The notes beneath the pieces were generated by a model. That model was not told the DNA's origin and did not search any database. It saw only the letters and a list, made by a program, of their open reading frames with translations. 64,000 bases of DNA from Stieleria maiorica (GTDB lineage: Bacteria; Planctomycetota; Planctomycetia; Pirellulales; Pirellulaceae): NCBI RefSeq assembly GCF_008035925.1, contig NZ_CP036264.1:2476443-2540442 (forward strand). The letters run 5' to 3'. The position numbers were made by a program, and so were the translations under genes. Below, in pieces: positions 18,104 through 27,280 of the stretch. The number at the start of each line of letters is the position of its first letter. Within the stretch, counting starts at the first letter, position 1.

Positions 18104-18134
18104 GAGTTTTTCGGTAAAGACTACCGAAAAACTC
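18104..18134. repeat. 13-bp inverted repeat between tRNA-Pro and integrase
   Basis: GAGTTTTTCGGTA at 18104-18116 and its exact reverse complement at 18122-18134 flank a 5-base loop. It sits 24 bases before the integrase ATG. It could be a recombinase arm site within the attachment region, an operator for the integrase gene or a terminator for the tRNA; the sequence alone does not decide. Confidence 0.75.
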
Positions 18135-18157
18135 CTGACAGCGGAGTTCGCACCATC

Positions 18158-19354
18158 ATGGCACGCCCAAAAACGGCCCGACCGGCCTATCGTTACCACA
18201 TCTCTGGTCAAGCGATCGTCACCTTTAACGGTCGCGACTTTTACCTTGGCGAATTCAACTCTCCCCAGTCTAACGCTCGCTATCTTGAGCTACTGAGCAT
18301 CTATCAGGCCAGTGGTCTGCGGATGCCCGACGACGTCCCGACCCACCAGCAGGACACCCCTATCACTGTCGGCCAGTTGATCGGTGAGTGGAAAGAGCAC
18401 GTCTCGGGTCGATCCGACCTCGTTCGCTACAAACCCTTGCTGGATATCTTCGAGCTCGAGTACACAACGGTTCCTGTTGCCGAGTTCGGGCCTCGCAAGC
18501 TGAAGGAAGTCCGTGACACGTTGCTTTCCGATGGCAACCAATCACGGAAATGGATCAACGAGCAAATCCGTGCCGCGTGCCGCATCTTCAAGCACGGAGT
18601 GAGCGTCGAACTGATCGAATTCGACGTCTACAACAAGCTCACGACGCTGGAGCCTCTCAAACGCGGCCACACAACTGCTCGCGAACAAGAGCCAAGGCAG
18701 CCAGTTCCGCTGGCCGATATCGCCGCCACCGTCGCCGAACTCACGCCAGTGCTGGCCGCTATGGTCCGAATTCAACTCGCCACTGGCATGAGATCCGGCG
18801 AACTGTGTCGGATCCGCCCCTGCGACATCGATCAGTCGGGACCCGAGTGGATCTACCGCCAATCTGATCACAAGACATCGCACCACGGCGTAAAAAAGGC
18901 AGTTCCGATCGTCGGCTATGCTCGCCAGATCTTGACCGACTACATGAACCGCCATCCGGAGAGCTACTGCTTCTCTCCAACCGAATCCGACGAGTGGCAC
19001 CGGTCCATGCGGCGCAACAAGCGAATTACCCCGCTGAAGTACGAGAAGCGAGAGTTCGCTTACGATCAGAAGAAAAATCGATTCTACAACTCCAATAGCT
19101 ATCGCCAATCGATCCAGAGAGCCGCCAAACGGGCTGGGGTGACGAAATGGACACCTGCCCAAATCCGCCACACGACAGCTACCGAAATCCGAGCGGCGAT
19201 CGGCCTTGAGGCCGCATCGGCGCTCCTAGGACACACTACAATCGGGATGACGGAACACTACGCTCGCGAATCAGAGGCGAGGGCGATTACAGGAGCTCAA
19301 GTTGCCACGAACATCGCTCGACAATCACTTTCTTCAAGACCTTCCGTCACATGA
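18158..19354 (+). CDS. Tyrosine recombinase/integrase
   Basis: This 398-residue site-specific integrase from ATG 18158 has the catalytic set of tyrosine recombinases: Arg I in TGMRSGELCRIR, box II His and Arg in IRHTTATE, His in LLGHTTIGMTEHYARE, and the nucleophile Tyr in that last motif (EHYARE). The N-terminal ~65 residues resemble a short arm-type DNA-binding region, followed by a core-binding SAM-like domain (~70-190). Lying directly downstream of tRNA-Pro in the same direction, it probably inserted the element that follows. The residues ending TNIARQ are typical of planctomycete integrases, from memory. Confidence 0.93.
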   Translation: MARPKTARPAYRYHISGQAIVTFNGRDFYLGEFNSPQSNARYLELLSIYQASGLRMPDDVPTHQQDTPITVGQLIGEWKEHVSGRSDLVRYKPLLDIFELEYTTVPVAEFGPRKLKEVRDTLLSDGNQSRKWINEQIRAACRIFKHGVSVELIEFDVYNKLTTLEPLKRGHTTAREQEPRQPVPLADIAATVAELTPVLAAMVRIQLATGMRSGELCRIRPCDIDQSGPEWIYRQSDHKTSHHGVKKAVPIVGYARQILTDYMNRHPESYCFSPTESDEWHRSMRRNKRITPLKYEKREFAYDQKKNRFYNSNSYRQSIQRAAKRAGVTKWTPAQIRHTTATEIRAAIGLEAASALLGHTTIGMTEHYARESEARAITGAQVATNIARQSLSSRPSVT

Positions 19355-19458
19355 TGTTGTTTATATCAGACACTCCTTACTTGTGAATCCATGGGCTCTG
19401 TGAAAAGAACCGAAACCAGGCTGACGAAGTCAGCCCCCTGTCACTTGCTTCAGAGCAG

Positions 19459-20166
19459 ATGGATCATAGTGCTAGGCCGATGAAAGAACTCTCAAGATCG
19501 ATGAAAGAAGTAAAAGTGGGCATCGATAGACTACTGAGCTCAATCCGAAGATTCGTCGAATCCGTCAGTTCTTACGGCACAAACGTCGGCGACAATTGCG
19601 TGATTGTTCTCAACCCGGCGAGGGATCTGTCGAACCTGTGGGAGGCAGAATTGAACTCGATCGAGAGGCTCGTCACTCGCTCAACGTCGGAATCTGCGGA
19701 ATCCGTATTATCTGCTGTTGAACGATTTCGAAGCTTTCGCCGCTATAAGTTGGTTTCCGAACTGAATCGCAATGATGCTCTAGCGAGAACCACGTTTGAT
19801 GAACTCGTTGGTTGGCGAGAGGAGTGGGAACGCATACTGAATTCCCTCGAAGGTCCGTCCACGAAGAATCGGACTTCATCGCAGCGGCATTCACGAGACA
19901 GAGGTTGGATAAAGCCCGCCCTGCGAATGCTGGCGGCGCATGGAAACCCCAAAGAACTCACCAACAAGCGAATCGCGGAAAAACTAGGAATCGATCCTTC
20001 CAACCTATCCTCAGACACACTATTCAGGCCTATCGCCAAGGCGATTAAGTTGGGTAAGCCAGTTGTGGAGGTCACTCGTATTTACTCGGACGAACTCACA
20101 AGACTCCCCGATTGGAACGAATTGACCAGCAAGGACGACGACCCGCTTTTCAACAGATCACGCTGA
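19459..20166 (+). CDS. Unknown protein with possible C-terminal HTH
   Basis: This 235-residue protein begins at ATG 19459; an in-frame ATG at 19480 is an alternative. The first ~130 residues are helical and charged. Residues ~150-200 contain LTNKRIAEKLGIDPSNLSSD, which reads like a helix-turn-helix (AEKLGIDPSNLS), so DNA binding is plausible. A 7-bp stem hairpin (19419-19435, GGCTGAC/GTCAGCC) lies just upstream. Its base composition is more AT-rich than the left flank, consistent with an acquired element. No family is recognised. Confidence 0.6.
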   Translation: MDHSARPMKELSRSMKEVKVGIDRLLSSIRRFVESVSSYGTNVGDNCVIVLNPARDLSNLWEAELNSIERLVTRSTSESAESVLSAVERFRSFRRYKLVSELNRNDALARTTFDELVGWREEWERILNSLEGPSTKNRTSSQRHSRDRGWIKPALRMLAAHGNPKELTNKRIAEKLGIDPSNLSSDTLFRPIAKAIKLGKPVVEVTRIYSDELTRLPDWNELTSKDDDPLFNRSR

Positions 20167-20484
20167 TCAAAGCAGACCGTCATCCACGTCAAGTGCGATG
20201 CTAGTTCTCTTAATTCTGGTGAGGGATCTCGGTTACGCTTGCAGTACGTACCCCACGCTGGTTCCCCGCGACTCAATTCAATTGTCGAACTAATTTTCTG
20301 CCGTCAACCCAATCTGTGGCAGAGATAATTCAAAAAGTTCTTGATTATTGACGCCGCAAATCGCGGCTCGAAGACTCGCCCTCGCAGAAAACTGATCAAT
20401 TGAATTGAGTTGCCAATTCAGTTTTTCGCTCCCCGAAATGCTCGTCGCGTTGGCGGGTAAACTTCGCAAACGGGAGTGGGAAAC
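20167..20484. other. Short non-coding gap within the integrated element
   Basis: About 320 AT-richer bases between the HTH-like gene and the DUF1580 gene. A good ribosome-binding site (GGGAG) lies at its right end. I see no other feature. Confidence 0.4.
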
Positions 20485-20703
20485 GTGCAGGAAAATGACC
20501 AATCACCCTGTCTTCGCGTGCTCAGCGAAGACGTAATTTCATTGAGCAAAGCTGCTCGCCTTTTGGATCGACATATCGCAACGATCCACCGCTACAGGAC
20601 CCGAGGGATCGAGGGCAAGAAGCTTGAAACCTGTCGAATCGGCGGACACTTCGTGACCAGCAAACAGGCAGTCACACGATTTCTCACCGGGATTCAGCGC
20701 TGA
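20485..20703 (+). CDS. DUF1580 HTH protein, excisionase-like (copy 1)
   Basis: This is a 72-residue protein from GTG 20485, chosen because GGGAG lies 8-9 bases upstream; GTG 20476 is an alternative. It fits DUF1580, a small winged-HTH-like family I associate with planctomycetes and mobile elements: ISLSKAARLLDRHIATIHRYRTRG, then KLETCRIGGHFVTSKQAVTRF. The layout matches MerR/excisionase-type DNA-binding modules. It sits ~100 bases before the replication-type ATPase and pairs with a second copy after it. It may control excision or replication of the element. Confidence 0.85.
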   Translation: MQENDQSPCLRVLSEDVISLSKAARLLDRHIATIHRYRTRGIEGKKLETCRIGGHFVTSKQAVTRFLTGIQR

Positions 20704-20802
20704 CCGCCGGAGACGTCATGCCTGCTTTCGGCCCTTTAAACACCATTCCTTCACGGCGATCGAATAGCACATTGTCGAAGCGCCTTTCTTGGAGTTTTTT
20801 TC

Positions 20803-22449
20803 ATGTCTTGCGACGACGTCGACCAACAATTAGAGGCGTTCTTTTCCGCTACGCCTGACCACGACCAACAATCCGCGGAGAGCGGTGCACCCAATTTCAA
20901 TAATTGGGATGCCATTCTACAAGGCCTGCCCGAAGAAGGTCCCATCGCCATCGGTCGGATCGAGATACCGCACCCAGCCAAGGTTAAGCTGGCGATACTG
21001 GCTCTCTCTCGCCTAGGGCGGAAGAATTTCGCCGACCTAATGGACCATCGCGAGGTCCAACTGTACCAGCACAACGGTCGACTGGCGCATGTTGTACCGC
21101 GTCACGGAAGTAGTCCAGCCCGCGTTGCTCCAATCGGCAAGGATCGGTTGAAAGAACTACTTCCCGTCGCGATCTCGAACCTAGAGTTCATCAAGCCGAG
21201 TGAATGGAGCTGGCTGATTAAATCCGTCGACGCGGCCAATACGTACACGCCGATTGTTCCTGAACTGAAAGGCATCGCGCGGGTTCCGCGTCTGGCCCTT
21301 GATGGAACCGTCCAGGATCTAGCGGGCTACGATGGGCACGGATGGTATTGCGATCTAATGGACGAATGGGAGCCAATCCAATTTGTTGCAACGGCGGAAG
21401 ACGCGAGGCAGTTAATCGATGAAGTTGTTCTCGCCCCGTTTGAGGAGTTTCCGTTTGAAACTGGGGCTGACCGATCAGCATACCTGATGCTGCTCTTTTC
21501 CGCGGCTTTCGAGTACCTCATCGACGGTCGGACCCCACTGTTCGCGATCGACGGTGACAGGGCCGGGCTCGGCAAAAGCCTGTTGGCCGAGTCGCCCTCG
21601 CTACTGGTACACGAACGAAAGCACAATCGGCCGGCCAATCCAACCAACATGATGTTGGAACTCCTCTCGATTGTGCGTAAGCGTATGCCAATCGCCTTAT
21701 TCGACAACTTGCGGCTTGCGATCAATTCAGAGGCGCTTGAATCATTCGTCACGTCGTCGCACTGGTCGGGCCGAGAGAGAGGGACCATGGGGATGATCGA
21801 CGAGCCCAATCATACGGTCGTGATCGTTACCGGCAATCGGTTGGCCTATCGCGGTGATCTGTGGCGACGCGTGGTACCGATTCGATTGAAGCATCCCGGC
21901 GATGATCGACCGACAAAGTACAAGGTGCGGGACGTTCACACGTACCTAGCCGAACACCGCTCCCAGATGCTCAATGCGACGGTCGCGGCAATGCAGAGGT
22001 TCATTTTGGACGGCATGCCGCAAACGGATCGGGATCCGTTTCGATCATTCGAACGGTTCGATTATTTGATCCGCGGGCTGGTGCTGTATCTGGGCTATCC
22101 CGATCCGCTGGATCCGGCCCGCCTGCCCAAGGAAGACACCGACCAGCGACGACTCAGGCTGTTGATCGCCGGCCTGGCAAAAGCCGGAGCGGACGAGAAT
22201 CCTATGACGGCGGCCGACTTGATCAACCGTTTAACCGAATCTCCGGACGACCAGCAAGTGCTCGGCGAGATTGCTGAGTTGATTGCGCGCGGCAAAGATG
22301 GCAAGGTCACACCGACCACGCTCAGCCGGGCCCTACAAGAACACGTCGGGCTGCGCTACGGGGGCTACGTGCTTGTGGCAGGACGGAAAAAAAACAACAC
22401 CTGCACGTTCCGCATTGTCCGCGCCCCAAGGGAAGAGCATTGCCCCTAA
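20803..22449 (+). CDS. Primase/helicase-like P-loop ATPase of a mobile element
   Basis: This 548-residue protein starts at ATG 20803 behind a GGAG site. The central ATPase has Walker A GDRAGLGKS (251-259), a Walker B-like ALFDNLR and a sensor-I-like VIVTGNRLAYRGDLWRRVVPIRL, the pattern of replicative ATPases in phages and integrative plasmids (D5/primase-helicase-like). The N-terminal ~200 residues lack obvious primase metal motifs. The C-terminal part (LTPTTLSRALQEH-like) may be a winged helix. Set between DUF1580 genes beside an integrase, it is probably the replication ATPase of this island. A primase function is not shown by the sequence. Confidence 0.75.
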   Translation: MSCDDVDQQLEAFFSATPDHDQQSAESGAPNFNNWDAILQGLPEEGPIAIGRIEIPHPAKVKLAILALSRLGRKNFADLMDHREVQLYQHNGRLAHVVPRHGSSPARVAPIGKDRLKELLPVAISNLEFIKPSEWSWLIKSVDAANTYTPIVPELKGIARVPRLALDGTVQDLAGYDGHGWYCDLMDEWEPIQFVATAEDARQLIDEVVLAPFEEFPFETGADRSAYLMLLFSAAFEYLIDGRTPLFAIDGDRAGLGKSLLAESPSLLVHERKHNRPANPTNMMLELLSIVRKRMPIALFDNLRLAINSEALESFVTSSHWSGRERGTMGMIDEPNHTVVIVTGNRLAYRGDLWRRVVPIRLKHPGDDRPTKYKVRDVHTYLAEHRSQMLNATVAAMQRFILDGMPQTDRDPFRSFERFDYLIRGLVLYLGYPDPLDPARLPKEDTDQRRLRLLIAGLAKAGADENPMTAADLINRLTESPDDQQVLGEIAELIARGKDGKVTPTTLSRALQEHVGLRYGGYVLVAGRKKNNTCTFRIVRAPREEHCP

Positions 22450-23036
22450 CGATTGCAGACGGGATGCCGGACGGGGTGCGGGCGGGGGCGAAACGGGTAT
22501 GAATCGGGGGCGAGCGGGGTGTCAACCGGGGGCAAGCGGGGTTCAAAAGGGGGTGAGACATGCAAGTCTCGCCCCCAATCCGCACTCACGATGACCGCCA
22601 TCAAACTGATCTGGGAATGACTGGAAGGGGCTCCTGCCATTACGCGATGGGGAAAGGTCGGTTTGGACCACTGGGAGCAACAGGCCGGCAGCTATGACTA
22701 CGATGTCGGCCAGGCCCAGCAAGACTGGGAGAGCATGGCTATACCCCGATTCCGATCGAATCCCCAAGGAAGATCTTTGAGACCGGTTGCGGGACCATTA
22801 CGGTCACGCTGGATCCGGTACGCGCAAGTCTGATTCAAAACAAATTGACGAACTGCCTGTCTTCGAGGATGACAATGCGGAAATGAAATGAACGCAGCTC
22901 CTCGCCCTGCTCTCCCACGCGAGAAAAGTGGGAAGGTGGAAGATTTTGCGAAACGTTCAACTGTTGCTGAAATGGCTGATGAACTCGAGGAGTCGCCTCG
23001 ATCGCAGATTCAAATACTCGCAGACCAACAGTCAAC
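22450..23036. other. Non-coding or degraded stretch in the island
   Basis: About 590 bases. 22490-22560 is G-rich with a repeated GGGGGCGAGCGGGG-like pattern. Around 22620-22740 a frame reads through KVGLDHWEQQ and DVGQAQQDW but has a stop just before it and no start, which could be a remnant of a lost gene that I cannot identify. Confidence 0.4.
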
Positions 23037-23252
23037 ATGAAGACCGAATCCCGATGCCCGGCAATGGACCTACTCACCGAAGACCTCATGCCGCTCGCGG
23101 AGGCCGCAGAGCTCGTCAACGTTCACACCGCGACCGTTCATCGGTGGCGGAGCCGAGGCCTAAACGGCGTAAAGCTCGAAACGCTGCGTCTGGGAGGAAA
23201 GATTTCCACCAGTCGGCAGGCGCTCACGCGTTTCATCGAGCGCACTCAGTAG
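23037..23252 (+). CDS. DUF1580 HTH protein, excisionase-like (copy 2)
   Basis: This 71-residue protein from ATG 23037 is a clear paralogue of the one at 20485: LMPLAEAAELVNVHTATVHRWRSRG, then KLETLRLGGKISTSRQALTRF. The spacing between the two motifs is identical. Having two copies flank the ATPase suggests either duplication within the element or two elements side by side. It is a likely DNA-binding regulator or excisionase. Confidence 0.85.
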   Translation: MKTESRCPAMDLLTEDLMPLAEAAELVNVHTATVHRWRSRGLNGVKLETLRLGGKISTSRQALTRFIERTQ

Positions 23253-23681
23253 CCACGAAGTCGACCCTACGACTCCTCGCATTGCCTCACCGTCGCATAA
23301 ATTTGGACGAGAAGAGTGTCCTCGCAAATGTGACGCTACCGAGCCACATTGGACTGCGACGACGGCATCGTCGTTTCTTTCGGCAGTGATGGCTCTCGCG
23401 ACCCGCTGCAGCAGCTCGGACGACGTCCAAACGGTTGTCCCGGTAAATCGACGCTGGAGCCGCCAGCAGCCCGCGTCGCCCAGGCCGGCTGCCGAGGCAA
23501 GCTGGCCCGTTGCAGTCGTCCCGGGGACGTATGACGCCGCTCTGGCGTTCTCTCGCGGGCTCACCTTCGAGCGATAATAAAACGCGTCGGCGAAGCGAGC
23601 CAGCATGAGCACTCCGAGTAAGTGGTTAGGCGACAAAAAAACTCCCACTCGAATGTACGAGACCTAAGGGAGTTCGGTCGG
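23253..23681. other. Intergenic stretch, nothing recognised
   Basis: About 430 bases between the second DUF1580 gene and the convergent esterase gene. Short overlapping frames exist on both strands without family resemblance or ribosome-binding sites. No repeat is obvious. Confidence 0.4.
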
Positions 23682-24560
23682 TCAGTCGCTGCCCATATGC
23701 TGATCGAGGAACTTGTACAACTCAATCGTGGCCGGATCGTCGGGCTTGCCCAAGTCATTGTTCAGCCGGCTGTGATTGCTGTCGCGTGCTCCAAAAGCCT
23801 TTGCCGGAATGTCGGCGCTCTGCAGCACCTCCTCCAAACGCCCCGCCTGGGCCCGCGTATCGGGATTGCCAGAGAAGTAAAGGATCAGAAACGGCGGAAT
23901 GCCTTTGCCATTCTCAACGTGCGTAACTGCGGAAAAGTCGACGTGTTTTTCCGGATCATTTCCGAACTTTTGGCGATGCCCAAACGTGAACATCTTGCCG
24001 CCGTAGAGCATTTGGCGCAGTTCGGCCGTCATGATGATCTTGGGAATGTCGTAGGTGTCGCCATCGACGGGAATGCAGCCTTTCAGGATATCCAGCGAAG
24101 CCCCCACCTCTTCGACGTACCGCTCATCGATGCAGATCAAGGCTGCCAGTTGCGCACCGGCTGAATGGCCACCGACAAAGATCCGCCGCGGGTCACCGCC
24201 ATACGTCGCGATGTGCTTGTGTACCCAGCCCAGCGATTTCGCGACATCCCTGATCAGTTCCTCCATTCTGACCTCCGGCAATAGGCGGTAGTTCGTCGAA
24301 ACGAAGATGAAGCCACGCTCGGTCAATGCCTGCGGTTTGACGCCGACGTCGCTCTTGTCGCCGACCTGCCAGCCACCACCATGGATCCAAAACACGACGG
24401 GCAGCGGTGCGGATGCCGCCACCTCGGGCGTGTAAATGTCAAGTTTGTGACGCAGATGGCCATCGTCCACATAAGCAACGTCCGAATCGACATTCTGGCC
24501 CAAAGCCGTGCTACCACAGGCAAGACCCATCAATAGCGCCACGCTCAATCTCATCTGCAT
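23682..24560 (-). CDS. Secreted alpha/beta-hydrolase, esterase type
   Basis: This 292-residue protein starts at ATG 24560 with a signal peptide ([19 protein letters not shown]). The hydrolase core shows WIHGGGW (oxyanion hole), a [12 protein letters not shown] nucleophile elbow, an acid-region segment FSGNPDTR and a terminal His in DSNHSRL. It belongs to the BD-FAE/carboxylesterase group like the protein at 5.3 kb, but the two are not close copies. Next to a pectate-lyase-like protein, removal of acetyl or methyl esters from plant or algal polysaccharide is a reasonable guess. Confidence 0.87.
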   Translation of the reverse strand: MQMRLSVALLMGLACGSTALGQNVDSDVAYVDDGHLRHKLDIYTPEVAASAPLPVVFWIHGGGWQVGDKSDVGVKPQALTERGFIFVSTNYRLLPEVRMEELIRDVAKSLGWVHKHIATYGGDPRRIFVGGHSAGAQLAALICIDERYVEEVGASLDILKGCIPVDGDTYDIPKIIMTAELRQMLYGGKMFTFGHRQKFGNDPEKHVDFSAVTHVENGKGIPPFLILYFSGNPDTRAQAGRLEEVLQSADIPAKAFGARDSNHSRLNNDLGKPDDPATIELYKFLDQHMGSD

Positions 24561-24938
24561 CGTTGAATCCGCCTGGAAGCATGAGGAATCTGACGAAGGG
24601 AACCCTGTGAAGCATGACGATCACACGACGGTATCGAGTCAAGGACATCAGCTAGCAGGACAGGGTATCCGACGCAAACGGCGTGTGCCACCGATTCCGT
24701 TCTCGACGGTCGTCGCGGAACATTTTCCTAGAATTCTCGGCATCCTGCTGCCTGTTCTTCATTCGGTCAGACACCGCCTGCTCTGCTTCAGGCCAGCAGT
24801 TAAGATGATCCATGTCGGTACGTCGTCGGGGAAGTGATTTCGTTCGGGATGACCAGGAATCAGATTTAGCTGTGCTGCACACCTGGCAGCCTGTGGGAAG
24901 GCGGTTCAGTTCTAACGCGCGGGTGGCTTGAGGAACGC
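24561..24938. other. Divergent intergenic region
   Basis: About 380 bases between the divergent esterase and pectate-lyase-like genes, probably carrying both promoters. No gene, repeat or clear operator was identified. Confidence 0.4.
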
Positions 24939-26360
24939 ATGATGAAGTTTCGCACGATGTGGCGAGCCGTTTGCCTGAACATGCTGTTATGCCTGACGAG
25001 CGGTGTGGCGGGCGTAGCGGCGGTGGACGCATCGCAACTCAGGGCTTTTCCGGGCGCGGAGGGTTGGGGCTCCGTCAGCGTCGGGGGCCGGGGAGGCCGT
25101 GTCATCAAGGTCACCAATCTGAATGCCAACGGACCGGGGAGCTTAGCCGAGGCGTGCGGCGCGCGGGGCCCCCGAATCGTTGTCTTTGAAGTGAGTGGTG
25201 TCATTCGAGGCGATATCCGAATCAAAGAACCGTACATCACGATCGCCGGTCAAACAGCTCCAGGCGCGGGCATCACGATTGAGGGGATTGTTTCAAGTTA
25301 CGATCACGGTGTGCATGACGTCATCATTCGCCATCTCCGCGTCCGCCGAAAACGCGATCTCGGTGCCGGCGGCGACTGCATCCAGCTTGGCGGGCTCGGC
25401 CCCTCGGGTTCCGGAACCTACAACATCGTCCTCGACCACCTGTCTCTTAGCTGGGGCAACGACGAGGTCATCGATCTGTATCACTCGCACCACGTCACCG
25501 TTCAGTGGTGCTCGATCGAGGAATCTGACGATCAGGGGCACAGCAAGGGTGCCCACAATTATGGGATCATATCGACGGCTGAAGACAGCGGAGCGGTTTC
25601 ATTGCACCACAACCTGTGGGCGCATCAATCTCGCCGCGTTCCGTGCCTTGCGCCTTATCGCAAATCTGCCGCTGGCGACTTTTGCAACAATGTGATCTAC
25701 AACTGCCGTGGCGGCTATAGCGATGATGGTCACGGAGCCCGTGCTGGCAGCCCGGTGAATCTGCACAAGAACTACTACCGGCGTGGGCCTGAGACGCAGG
25801 ACCGGCTTTATCCGTTCGCGTTGTCGCCACACATGGCCTACTACGTTCGTGACAACTATTTCGAGGACTGGGGATATCAGGGGCATCCCCGACACTGGCG
25901 GTGGGGAAGTGGGCCGGCCGGCGTGCCACGCTGGATTCAATTCAACAATAACGGTCTTGAAGTGGACAGTCCTGCCGAGACACCACCAATCGATTTGGTG
26001 GATGCGAAAACCGCACTGGATCAGGTACTTGCCAAGGCCGGCTGTTGGCCCCGCGACAGGACGACGCTGAAGACCATCAACGAAGTCAAAACCCAAACGG
26101 GCCGGTGGGGGCGCGATGCGCCACCCGCTCCCGACGACGACTGGTTCTTGAAGGGGCTCACCCCGACGCAGTCACCGGTCGATACGGATGACGACGGGAT
26201 GCCCGATTCATGGGAGAGGACGCACGGCCTCGATCCCAACAATGCCGCCGATGCTGGAAGGATCGTCGCGGCGGGAGACTCACCCGGCGACCGGCACCGC
26301 GGTTATCCCTACCTTGAATTCTACCTCAATGAGCTTGCAGACAGGTTAGTCAAACATTGA
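24939..26360 (+). CDS. Pectate-lyase-like secreted protein with C-terminal calcium-binding repeat
   Basis: This 473-residue protein begins at ATG 24939 (a second ATG follows at once). After a signal peptide (LLCLTSGVAGVAA) comes the parallel beta-helix opening AFPGAEGWG, GGRGG and VTNLNANGPGSL. Later GTYNIVLDHLSLSWGNDEV and the WCSIEES region are typical of family-1-like pectate lyases. Near the C-terminus DTDDDGMPDSWERTHGLDPN is a thrombospondin-type-3/EF-like calcium repeat common in secreted planctomycete enzymes. It probably cleaves or binds uronate polysaccharides outside the cell. The divergent esterase may act with it. Confidence 0.88.
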   Translation: MMKFRTMWRAVCLNMLLCLTSGVAGVAAVDASQLRAFPGAEGWGSVSVGGRGGRVIKVTNLNANGPGSLAEACGARGPRIVVFEVSGVIRGDIRIKEPYITIAGQTAPGAGITIEGIVSSYDHGVHDVIIRHLRVRRKRDLGAGGDCIQLGGLGPSGSGTYNIVLDHLSLSWGNDEVIDLYHSHHVTVQWCSIEESDDQGHSKGAHNYGIISTAEDSGAVSLHHNLWAHQSRRVPCLAPYRKSAAGDFCNNVIYNCRGGYSDDGHGARAGSPVNLHKNYYRRGPETQDRLYPFALSPHMAYYVRDNYFEDWGYQGHPRHWRWGSGPAGVPRWIQFNNNGLEVDSPAETPPIDLVDAKTALDQVLAKAGCWPRDRTTLKTINEVKTQTGRWGRDAPPAPDDDWFLKGLTPTQSPVDTDDDGMPDSWERTHGLDPNNAADAGRIVAAGDSPGDRHRGYPYLEFYLNELADRLVKH

Positions 26361-27276
26361 CACGCGGCATTGGATGAATGCCGCCCAGAAGAACCGAGTT
26401 GCTGGTGGCGCGAAGAGGACGAAACGATCGGTGAAATCGCCTCGCAGCTTGCGACCCTTGCCGACTTGGCAGGGATAGACGCGGACGAAGACGGGAGATG
26501 GGGACTACGGCGTCTAGGTGCCGAGCGACGCCGATCGATCGGTACCCGTTAGTGCGGCGCGACTGTCAACCGGTCCGTACCCGGTTGATTTGCCGACCTG
26601 TCGGCAGTGCGGAAGTGTGAGTGTTGTTCACGTCAGTTTTGACATCGTTTCGTTGCTCACGCCTCGGCTGACCCAAGGGGTGGCAAACAAATGGTGCCAT
26701 TTGTTTGCAACGGCCTTGTTGATTCCGACCGCAGTTCTGAGCTGGTTTTGCCCCACTTTCTGTAGACTGCATCGGCACCGATAGACCTGTTTAGGTTTTC
26801 AGGGGCGGATAAGTCAATTCGTTACCGTCAAACGCCCGCGATTGGTTCCCCGCTCCACTGTCTCTTTCGCGGGTTCTGGTACGCGCCGGTCGACGATCGG
26901 GCAGTGTCCGTATTTTGGGAATCCGCTTACGCGATCAGGAGAAGCCCTCCTCCGTCGGCTGGCACAGACTGAGACAAAGCGACAGCCCCGACTCCGTAGA
27001 CACGTATAGCCAAGCGATCCATTGACGATCTGAGGCTCGTTGCTCAGACGTCAGCTGCCGATCGAGAGCATCATCGCTGAGCGGCATGTGCGGCCTGGAT
27101 TCGGTGCTGCCGTGTGACGTAGGCGCCTCACACCAGGCAAATTTTTGCGTTTTCAGGCATTTGACTACAAATGAGTGCATGACCCCCATCCGTCATTGCG
27201 ACGGTTCCCGTGCCCAAACTAGGTGCAATTCACTCCTTGTATCCCACGGGGAGGATATGTCGGTTCCATCAACAGC
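26361..27276. other. Long gene-poor stretch before the HUH gene
   Basis: About 915 bases with no convincing gene. It contains the palindrome at 26683-26708. Right of that lies a segment (about 26720-26770) whose reverse complement resembles the AAAGTG-GGCA-AACCAGC block found left of other palindromes in this window. The composite repeat unit is therefore present here in inverted orientation. Confidence 0.55.
26683..26708. repeat. Palindromic repeat, copy 1
   Basis: GCAAACAAATGG and its reverse complement CCATTTGTTTGC flank a 2-base centre (TG), giving a 26-bp palindrome. Five further sites of the same family lie at 29275, 30035, 36169, 37375 and 42817. This one has the longest arms and sits left of the HUH endonuclease gene. 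Confidence 0.92.
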
Positions 27277-27280
27277 ATGA
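27257..27280 (+). CDS. Seven-residue leader ORF overlapping the HUH gene
   Basis: A strong GGGGAGGA sequence (27248-27255) is followed at once by an ATG opening the frame MSVPSTA, whose TGA overlaps the ATG of the HUH gene (ATGA). It may simply couple ribosomes onto the main start, or be accidental. Spacing from the ribosome-binding site is short (2 bases). Confidence 0.25.
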   Translation: MSVPSTA

